This document shows, piece by piece, positions 55,701-64,000 of a stretch of DNA of 64,000 nucleotides. Source of the stretch: Mytilinidion resinicola (lineage: Eukaryota; Ascomycota; Dothideomycetes; Mytilinidiales; Mytilinidiaceae); the NCBI RefSeq assembly GCF_010093595.1, contig NW_022985438.1:2662786-2726785 (forward strand), written 5' to 3'. The first letter of the stretch is position 1. Each line of letters begins with the position of its first letter. The position numbers and the translations under genes were made by a program. The notes under the pieces are model-generated. The model made no database searches and was not told the DNA's origin. It was given only the letters and a program-made list of their open reading frames with translations.

Positions 55701-56901
55701 TGTGATGGAAACCCTGTTCAACGAGGAACTTGGGGCCGTCTTCCAAATTCGCGCCAAGGACTTTACGGAGTTCAAGTCGTGCTTTGCTACATGTGGACCA
55801 CCCCCTGGAATGGTAGAGAAGATCGGAAGGATTCCAGACGCCTCTAAACAAGAAATATCATTCCGGCATGGTATCGATGTTGTTTTCCGTGCCTCCCGAC
55901 AAGAGCTTCAGCAAAGATGGGCATCCACTTCACATCAACTACAACGTCTGAGAGACAACCCCGCGTGTGCGGACACCGAATTTAACAACATCAAGGACAG
56001 CTTGGACCCTGGTATCCGGTACAAGCTGACATATAATCCTAAAGAGAATATCCTTCCTTTCACAGCATCACTATCATCAGCTTTCACCTCCAAACCTCGC
56101 GTAGCCATCCTCCGAGAGGAAGGCGTCAACGGCCAAGCCGAGATGGCCTTCGCCTTCAACGTCGCCGGCTTCTCCGCCGTCGACGTCCACATGACCGACA
56201 TCCTCACCGAACGTGTCTCGCTTGCCGGCTTCGTCGGCCTGGCAGCCTGCGGCGGCTTCTCCTACGGCGACGTCCTGGGCGCCGGCCAAGGCTGGGCCAA
56301 GAGCGTGCTCCTGCACCCCAAAGCGCGGAAGGAATTCCAAGACTTCTTCGAGCGCAAAGACACCTTCACGCTGGGCGTCTGCAACGGCTGCCAGTTCCTC
56401 TCCAAGCTCAAAGCGCTCATCCCCGGTGCGCAGAACTGGCCCTCATTCGAACGCAACGCGAGCGAGCAGTACGAAGCGCGCGTTTGCATGGTCGAGGTCA
56501 TGGACCCGCCGGGCCAGACGCCGTCGGTGTTTCTGCATGGCATGCATGGCTCGTACCTCCCGATCGTCACGGCGCATGGCGAGGGCCGCGCGACGTTCCC
56601 GCCGGCGACGGTGTCGGCGGCGACGGCGGAGACGTTGTCGGAGCAGGGCTTGGTCTCGATGAGATATGTGGATAATTATCTCACGCCCACTGAACGATAT
56701 CCATTTAATCCGAATGGGAGTCCGCAGGGTATCACGGGTGTGAGGACGCCGGATGGGAGGGTGCTGGCGCTGATGCCGCATCCGGAGCGCACGATTTTGA
56801 GGGAGGTGGCGAGCTATGTGCCAAGGGGGAAAACGGAGGAGTGGGGGGAGTTTGGGCCATGGGTTAGGATTTTCAAGAGTGCGAGACGGTGGGTGGGTTA
56901 G
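52780..56901 (+). CDS. ade6: Phosphoribosylformylglycinamidine synthase (FGAM synthase)
   Basis: Single exon, 1,373 residues, full length for the large eukaryotic PurL. Order: N-terminal PurS-like region; linker; a first AIRS domain with [34 protein letters not shown] and [17 protein letters not shown]; a structural nucleotide-binding half; and a second AIRS domain (MSMSTL-like and [35 protein letters not shown]). The C-terminal class I glutamine amidotransferase carries the Cys nucleophile in [13 protein letters not shown] and the His/Glu of LMPHPERT. The enzyme converts FGAR, ATP and glutamine to FGAM in step four of purine synthesis. The last ~800 bp become strongly GC-rich at third positions compared with the start. 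Confidence 0.97.
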   Translation: [1373 protein letters not shown]

Positions 56902-57920
56902 GCATGGGGTGTGGATGTTTTGGGAAATGGAGTCGACGTTGGAAAAGCTCTAGATCGGAGGGGAGATACGCTTGCTTTATTGAAAAGACTATTTATGGGA
57001 TCTATCAATCTTTGTACCATTGCTTAGTACAGGCTTGTGCGAAATCAGCTTTCCGGCTACGATTTGATTCTCCAAAAACAAAACGAGCTTTTCCACTGGC
57101 AAATTGTAAGCTCGGTACAGTTTCACAATCCGCGAAATGGTGAAGCTCGCTTGTTCTGGGCCTAGACGCGGGAGGCGAGGTTACGAAGGGTATGACTCCT
57201 ATGAAAAAGACCGCTTTTGCTCCAAAGATAAAGATCTGGACGAGAGACTAGGTTCGCATAACTCTGTATGCTCCAGTATTGGATTATATTTGGATCCCAA
57301 TCATTCTGAAGCCCGAGTTCAGGTCGCGGCCCCAAGAATTGTGGTACCATCTAGTCAGAGATGTGGTTATATACCTACCGGTGGAATACAATCGCGGAGA
57401 CAACTGCGGTTACGAGTGCGGAGTCGAGGTGCGGGGACAGTTGCGGAGACGACTTGCGGAGTGGTGAAGGGGAGTGGCGGAGAGGGCCAGCGGAGTGGCC
57501 CAGCGGAGAGAATTTAGTGCGGAGGAGCGGAGAGATGTTTAAGAGGAGTAGCGGAGAGGAATAGTGGAAACTAGCACTGGGTACTGGATACTTGAAGCCA
57601 CGGAGCCCGTTTAGGGTGTTGCTGGACTATTACCCATTCCAGATTCGCACGAATGGTCAAAGACTCGGACGACGAACGGTGGAGATGCTTGGAAACGTAG
57701 TAATCGTCTTGGAAACAGTGAATATGGATATACCGCAAAAGAGATTTGCGGCATATGCTTGGAAAGTGAGGTGGTGTTTTGGAGATACAGTAGCATGCTT
57801 GTTACGAACGTAAGACTAGGTATAAGGCTGTAGATTAGAAACGTAATTGTGATATCGAACATATATAGCAGATCCTCATATTTTCTTGCAGTAGCAGATC
57901 TATACGCCCACCAACTCAAG
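56902..57920. other. Intergenic region with GCGGAG cluster
   Basis: 1.02 kb between FGAM synthase and the reductase gene. Its main content is the hexamer cluster at 57394-57556; no gene is recognised. A 126-codon ORF (57137-57517) that runs into the cluster is not called. Confidence 0.5.
57394..57556 (+). repeat. Cluster of ten GCGGAG hexamers
   Basis: Exact GCGGAG starts at 57394, 57418, 57443, 57456, 57477, 57490, 57503, 57519, 57527 and 57551, all in the same orientation; one near-copy (GCGGGG) lies at about 57431. Spacings of 13 (three times), 24 (twice), 25, 21, 16 and 8 bp are irregular, so this is not a simple microsatellite. It sits 365-530 bp upstream of the reductase ATG. Confidence 0.9.
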
Positions 57921-59092
57921 ATGAAAGAAGCAATCGTCGCCCCAGACCAGACGGTCGAAATCGTCGACTCACCAATCCCAATCCCACAGCCAGGCCAAGT
58001 CTTAATCAAGGTCATCTTCTCAGGAAGTAATCCAAAAGACTGATAATACCCCATCTTACCACCACAAACTCTCCCGTGGCCTTCCTAACAACATCGCAGG
58101 AAATATGGCGCGGCTTACGGCAAGACCACCAACCCAGGCCACGACATCGCAGGCATCGTTCACGCGCTCGGCGCCGGCGTCTACCAATTCAAAGTCGGCG
58201 ACCGCGTAGCCGCGTTCCACGAGATGTTTACTCCTGGTGCTAGCTTCGCCGAGTACGCTCTCGCGTGGCAGTGTACGACTTTCCACCTACCAGACCACGT
58301 GAGCTTTGCGGAGGCCGCGACATTGCCGCTTGCGGGTATGACTGCGGCAGTCGGGTTGTATCGCTACCTGGGGCTGCCTGAGCCTTGGTCGAGTGCTACA
58401 CCAAAGGACAGCGAGAAGCGGCCGATTTTGGTGTATGGAGCGGCGTCTGCGGTTGGGGCTTTTGCTGTTCAGCTTGCGAGGTTGTCGGGGCTGCATCCTA
58501 TCATGGGCGTGGCGGGTAGGGGGGTGGCGTTCGCGGAGGGGCTGATTGATAAATCGAAAGGTGATGCTATCATCGACTACCGTGGAGGCGAGAAAGCTGT
58601 CATCGCTGGCATTAAGGACGCCCTGCAGGCGGCTGGGTGCGATCATGTCCCACTACAGTACTGCTTCGACGCCATTGCCGAGGCGGGCACTCACGAGATC
58701 ATCGCCGCGGTGCTGGATACGAAATTGGGTAGCAGCAAAGCGACGCATGTTATGCCCATAGAGCGGTTTGCGACGAAAGGGTTCAAGTATCCCAAGGGGA
58801 TTGAGGCTAGTCTAATGATGGTGGGCGATGTTCATGGCCCGGCGAAGGACTTTGGCTATATTTGGCTCCAGTACTTTTCGAGGCTTTTGGAAGATGGGAG
58901 ATTGAAGCCGCATCCGTTTGAAGAGAAGCCAGGCGGCTTGGGAGGTATTGCCGCGGCTTTGAGGGACTTGAAAGAAGGGAAAGCCAGTGCGGTGAGTCGT
59001 GCCTGGATACACTTTTGGAAATTTGAAGCTGACCCAGTCAGGTGAAGTATGTCTTTGATATCGGGAGAACAGAGGGAGTTGAAAGGGCTTGA
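57921..59092 (+). pseudogene. Trans-enoyl-reductase-like medium-chain dehydrogenase with a mutated first splice donor
   Basis: The family-consistent reading needs three exons: 57921-58042, 58100-58991 and 59042-59092 (354 residues). Intron 2 is normal (GTGAGT...CAG). Intron 1 (58043-58099) has a good CTAAC branch site and CGCAG acceptor, but its first bases are AT instead of GT. Without splicing, translation stops at the TGA overlapping the junction (GAC TGA). Splicing there restores the conserved SGSNPKDW motif. The rest is intact: GHDIAGIV, GDRVAAF, the Rossmann stretch YGAASAVGAFAVQLA, and YCFDAIAEAGT. The family (toxD/LovC-like) uses NADPH to reduce enoyl or quinone substrates, without the catalytic zinc of alcohol dehydrogenases. 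Either this is a recent pseudogene, a rare AT-AG intron is spliced, or a shorter protein starts at the ATG at 58224. Confidence 0.7.
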
Positions 59093-59991
59093 GAAGAATG
59101 AGCAAGAGAGAGTAGGATTCGAGGACTGTAGACATAAAGGTCAATGATGGAATACATTGCCTGGCCTGGTCGTAAACTGGTGTGCTGGTCTCTGACGCGC
59201 CTGGATACATCTTGAGAAATTTGAGTTGATTAATTCAGGCAATCTATAAACTCGTCGGGCGACCTCAGACGGCGTCACCCGCGTTTGATGTTGGAAAATA
59301 AGGGGGTGCTTTCAGAATCTGTAAGAAGTGACGCTCATTGCAACGGCCGGTTTGTTGGGGCGAACTCCTGTGAAATCTATGCAAGCTCGGTTTGACACGG
59401 TGGAGGTCAGTCCATAGGCTTCCAAGAACCTGGACGGAAGGTGAAGCAGTTCATTCTCTGGCGGTGAGCGGAAGAGTGGCGATGATTCTCACTTTTTCCA
59501 CCGCACGTGACTAGAGACGCTCGGGCCATCCACACGGAGGAACAGTTGATCCTTATAGATAGCGAACCAATGAATTTTGGAAACGGTTCGGCCTAGGTCT
59601 ATATAGGCTTAGCTTCTTAGCATCTCGCGGCGATGCAGTCCCCCAACCCAAAGGTTCGCGATCCCATCGCGCGCATCTAGGTCGACGACAAACGAAGTGG
59701 AGGAGCGCCCGCGCTCAACAACACAAACTGTTTTCCTTTCTCTTTACCATACTTCTAATATCCTGCGGCCTCTGTTTCTCCAGCTTTCCTTTTATACCCA
59801 CAGCTTCACCCAGGCGCACCGAGACTCCTCCTTCATCCTCCGCAGACATCGCAAGGCTCAACGCCAATGCGCTCCTCTTCCGACAGAACCAGAGCACAAC
59901 CAAGGGAAATATCCATCGTCCTCGTATCTGGTAGCGACGACGGCCTCTCCAGCTCTTACTCGAGCAGGTGGTCGTCGTTGAACGCCTGAAG
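59093..59991. other. Promoter region of the Tra1 gene
   Basis: 899 bp between same-strand genes. A CTATATAGG lies near 59598-59608, about 390 bp before the ATG, and a long CT-rich leader follows. No other gene is recognised. Confidence 0.45.
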
Positions 59992-62900
59992 ATGGCGACA
60001 GAGAGGAACTTCGAGGCTACGGCCGCGAAGCTTGACGACCCAGGCACAGGTATGTTTGCGGAACTCAGCTTCCGAGACAGCTACTTTTATATGGAGCCTC
60101 TTGAATGTTTTAGCTGGTCACTATGCTAACGAGTCACCGCGCTAGATCTAAAGGTCAAGGGAAATATCGCTGTGGAGGTGCGGGATACCATCGACACGAA
60201 TTGCCAGGGCGCGCAATATGCCTCATTCTTGCAACACTTTGTGCCAGTGTTCTTGAAGATCCTGGATGGCGCTCCTGCGTTCATCAGCAATTCGCAAGAA
60301 CAAGTGAGGATATAGGGTTCCCCAGCTATGACCGTTTGACTAATAATGACTCTTACAGCGGCTTCGAAATTGTGTCCTCGAGATCCTTCACCGGCTACCT
60401 ATGACGCCAGTCGAGACAGTTGAACCACATGCGCAGGCGATAGTGGACAAGCTTATGGGCTTGGTGAAGATCGAAAATGAAGATAATGCGGTCTTGTGCA
60501 TCAAGACAATCATGGACTTCCAGCGGCATCAGACCAAAGCGCTGGCGGATCGGGTGCAGCCTTTTCTAGACTTGATTCAAGAAATGTTCGAGACGATGGA
60601 GCAGGTTGTTCAGGATACCTTCGATAATCCAGCACCGGCTGCGGCTCCGGGGGTTCCATCAACGCCAAACAATCCCCAGTACTCACAGTCCCCACGACCC
60701 GGATCTCCTGCAACCGCATTGAACACTGGGCCCGCTGGAGATATTGGATCGGAACAACAGCAAGCGCGAATGCTTTTAAAGGGCATGCAATCTTTCAAAG
60801 TGCTCGCCGAGTGCCCCATTATTGTGGTCTCACTCTTCCAGGCCTACAGGACTTGCGTGCACAGGAACGTCAAACAGTTTGTGCCTCTAATCAAGAATGT
60901 CCTCATGCTCCAGGCCAAACCGCAAGAGAAGGCGCATGCAGAGGCTAAGGCCGCAGGCAGGGTTTTTACAGGCGTGAGCAAAGAAATCCGCAATCGTGCT
61001 GCATTTGGAGACTTCATTACAGCACAAGTCAAGACGATGAGCTTCTTGGCCTACCTGCTCCGGGTGTACTCGCAGCAGTTGACCGATTTCGTTCCCACAC
61101 TGCCAGATATCGTAGTGCGGTTGCTGAAAGACTGCCCCAGGGAAAAGTCTGGATCCCGGAAAGAACTCCTTGTCGCAATCCGGCACATCATCAACTTCAA
61201 CTTCCGCAAGGTCTTTTTGAAGAAGATTGATGAGCTCCTCGACGAAAGAACTCTTATTGGTGATGGCTTGACGGTGTACGAAACTATGAGACCCCTGGCC
61301 TACAGCATGCTGGCTGATCTCATACACCATCTTCGGGATTCATTGTCACGGGAACAAATACGTCGAACGGTGGAGGTATACACCAAAAACCTACATGACA
61401 CATTCCCGGGGACGAGTTTCCAGACGATGAGCGCAAAATTACTCCTTAACATGGCGGAATGCATTGCGAAGCTCGAGCCTAAGGAGGATGCACGCTACTT
61501 CTTGGTCATGATTCTGAATGCAATAGGGGATAAATTTGCCGCCATGAACCGCCAGTACACGAACGCTGTAAAGCTGTCTGCGCAGTATTCCCAGCCATCC
61601 ATTGATGCCGTGCCGGAGAACCACATGGCTGAAAAGTACCATCCACCAGACTGGGACGACATCGACATTTTCAATGCTACACCCATCAAAACGTCGAACC
61701 CGCGAGATCGGAGCTCAGATCCCATTGCTGACAATAAGTTCCTATTCAAGAACCTGCTTCATGGACTGAAAAACCTGTTCTACCAGCTCAGAGCATGCAA
61801 TCCAACCCGCATTAAGGAAGAAATTGACGCTAACAACGCGCCGGCGAACTGGCACGAGGTCTCCTTCGGCTATAATGCGGAAGAGGTGGAAGTTCTCATC
61901 AAGCTCTTCCGAGAGGGAGCACAGGTCTTCCGCTACTATGGCACCGACAAGCCCAACCCGGACCAAAAGCTCTCTACCAATGATCTTCTCGCAAACCAGC
62001 ATATGATGTCTAGTGGTAAGGAGGAAAAGGAGTTGCTCGAAACTTTTGCAACCGTGTTTCATCACATCGACCCCGCCACTTTTCACGAGGTGTTCCAATC
62101 GGAGATTCCACATCTATATGACATGATGTTCGAGCATTCTGCACTCCTGCACATCCCGCAATTCCTCCTCGCTAGCGAAGCTACCTCGCCAAGTTTCGCT
62201 GGCATGCTCCTGCAGTTCCTTATGGACAGGATAGAGGATGTCGGAATCGCAGATACTAATAAGTCCTCGATACTGCTGCGCCTTTTTAAACTGTCATTCA
62301 TGGCCGTAACCCTCTTCTCCGCCCAGAATGAGCAAGTTCTCCTCCCACACGTCAGTAAAATCATCACCAAATCTATCCAGTTGTCTACGACCGCAGAGGA
62401 GCCCATGAATTACTTCCTTCTTCTTAGATCCTTATTTAGAAGCATTGGAGGCGGCAGATTCGAGCATTTGTACAAGGAGATTCTCCCGTTACTTGAGATG
62501 CTCTTGGAAGTCTTGAACAACCTACTCATAGCCGCCCGGAAGCCATCAGAGAGAGATCTCTTCGTTGAACTCTCCCTTACTGTTCCTGCTCGTCTCAGCA
62601 ATCTGTTGCCTCATCTGAGCTACCTCATGAGACCGCTGGTTGTTGCTCTTCGTGCCGGTTCCGACCTCGTCGGCCAAGGGCTCAGGACGCTAGAACTTTG
62701 TGTGGATAATCTGACTGCAGACTACCTTGATCCGATCATGGCTCCAGTCATTGACGACCTTATGGCAGCCTTGTGGGAACACCTCAAACCCAACCCCTAC
62801 AGCCATTTCCACGCGCATACTACTATGCGGATCCTTGGAAAGCTAGGTGGTAGGAATAGGAAGTTTCTTACCGGCCCACCAGAACTTGACTACAAAGCCT

Positions 62901-64000
62901 ACTCCGACGACGAATCCAGCATAGATATTCGTCTCATAGGATCAACAAAGGACCGAGCATTCCCAGCTGCCACCGGAATTGATGTTGCCATAGCCAAACT
63001 CCAGGAAGTGCCAAAGCTTCCCGCTGCTAAAAAGTCTGACAGTTTTCACAAACAACAAGCATTCAGGCTTATCACTGCTCATATCAAGCTTCTGATAGGT
63101 TCTGATAACCTTTCAGACGACTTCGCACAACTCGTACGGTTACAGGCAAACGACCTCTATTCCGGAAAATACGATGCCGGCAGTGATCTTATGGACATAT
63201 CAGAGCGCGACAAGTCGATGGTTAAAAAGTCTGTGGAACACGACACTCTCAAGAAGCTGATCAAAGCCTGCATATTTGCGGTGTCCATTCCCGAATTGAA
63301 GGTTGACGCGGAAACGCTAGTCGCAAACATGGCGCGGCATTTCACCCTTCTTGAAGTCGGACGAGCGCTTGCGCAGTTGAAACACAAGGAGAAACCGTTC
63401 GACGTCAAATCTGGAGAAGGCCCCGTTCATTTAGACAGCCGGATCATCGTGGAAGCCATTGGCGATGCACTCTCATCTGATCATCCCGCAGTCCAGGAGG
63501 CTGCCCAAGCCGCAGTCATCGTGATTCGTGATGCCGCAAAAGTGATCTTTGGCTCTCAGGATAAATTGGACAGATTCGCTCTCTTCACACACATGTCGAG
63601 AACATTCTGTCATAACTGCCATGCCGAGGAATGGTTCATCAAAGCTGGGGGGACACTGGGTATAGAGATTCTAACTAAGAAGCTTGACCTGGGTGACGGA
63701 TGGATGATGGACCGCCAGCTCGACCTTGTGCGCGCCTTGACGTTCGTCATGAAGGACATGCCCGCAGATCTCACCGCGAAGACGAGGGTTCAGGCAGAGG
63801 AACTGCTCGAGGACCTAATTCGAAGATGCAATTCCTCGGTTTCGAAGAAAGACATGGAGAATCATCAGAGCTCCTTATTCAAGCTTTGCGGCCAGCTGGT
63901 TGTTGACTTATCACACATGAATAAGAACGTTCGGCTCGCTACACAAAAGGCATTCAGCATTCTGGCCGAGGTGTCAGGTATGGGAGTCCACGAGCTCATT
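59992..64000 (+). CDS. tra1: Tra1 (TRRAP), SAGA/NuA4 scaffold pseudokinase; 3' truncated by window edge
   Basis: Exons 59992-60049, 60146-60303 and 60359 onward; the frame stays open to the right edge, giving 1,286 visible residues. The first exon encodes [14 protein letters not shown]. What is visible is the N-terminal HEAT-repeat solenoid of a very large protein: [113 protein letters not shown] and [20 protein letters not shown]. These segments are among the most conserved of Tra1/TRRAP. The family, about 3,800 residues, ends in FAT and inactive PI3K-like kinase domains that should lie beyond the window. Tra1 binds transcription activators and brings the SAGA and NuA4 histone acetyltransferases to promoters. 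Confidence 0.95.

Noticed and set aside
57137..57517. 126-codon plus-strand ORF running into the GCGGAG cluster
   Set aside because: It ends in the repeat cluster with Arg/Gly-rich translation and no domain; no codon pattern supports it.
1..64000. Transposable elements, CRISPR arrays or a secondary-metabolite gene cluster
   Set aside because: I saw no transposase, reverse transcriptase, long terminal or inverted repeats, no CRISPR-like array, and no PKS/NRPS/terpene core enzyme. The lone amidohydrolase and enoyl-reductase-like genes are far apart and do not make a cluster.

Overview
The window is nuclear DNA of a filamentous ascomycete (Pezizomycotina; a Dothideomycete is my best guess). Most genes carry short introns, typically 45-100 nt, with GTRNGN donors, CTRAY branch sites and YAG acceptors. 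Clear orthologs of fungal housekeeping proteins are present, together with a fungal HeLo-like/NACHT/ankyrin NLR. I read 24 protein-coding genes, resolving exon joins by reading frame and family motifs, plus one intron-containing tRNA. The first gene (Rad9/Crb2) is cut by the left edge and the last (Tra1) by the right edge.

Left block (0-24.2 kb), mostly housekeeping: Rad9/Crb2 checkpoint mediator (+); a four-copy degenerate ~162-bp tandem repeat in its 3' intergenic region; a chromodomain plus HDA2/3 chromatin protein (-); a GFA-domain protein (-); a WD40 plus inositol-polyphosphate 5-phosphatase fusion (-); a small CHY-type zinc protein (+); proteasome subunit alpha4 (-); mitochondrial D-2-hydroxyglutarate/D-lactate dehydrogenase (+); an ACMSD-type amidohydrolase (-); methylenetetrahydrofolate reductase (+).

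Middle block (24.2-38.3 kb), accessory in character: a secreted His/Lys-rich internally repeated protein (+); a two-exon helical protein of no named family (-); an intron-containing elongator tRNA-Met; a Ser/Thr-rich single-pass membrane protein (-); an Hsp70-like (HSPA12-type) ATPase (+); and 471 bp behind it on the same strand a HeLo-like/NACHT/ankyrin NLR (+). This block looks like an innate-immunity or self/non-self recognition island set between conserved genes. The Hsp70-like/NLR pair is the best candidate here for an undescribed functional unit, but joint function is inferred from position only.

Right block (38.8-64 kb), mostly housekeeping: splicing factor SF3a60 (-) divergent from a GT15 alpha-1,2-mannosyltransferase (+); cytochrome c oxidase subunit 6 (-); an ELO fatty-acid elongase (-); the PP2A B56 regulatory subunit (-); TFIIIC tau95 (+); FGAM synthase of purine synthesis (+); a trans-enoyl-reductase-like dehydrogenase (+) whose first splice donor is mutated from GT to AT; and Tra1 (+). 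Just upstream of the damaged reductase gene lies a cluster of ten GCGGAG hexamers.
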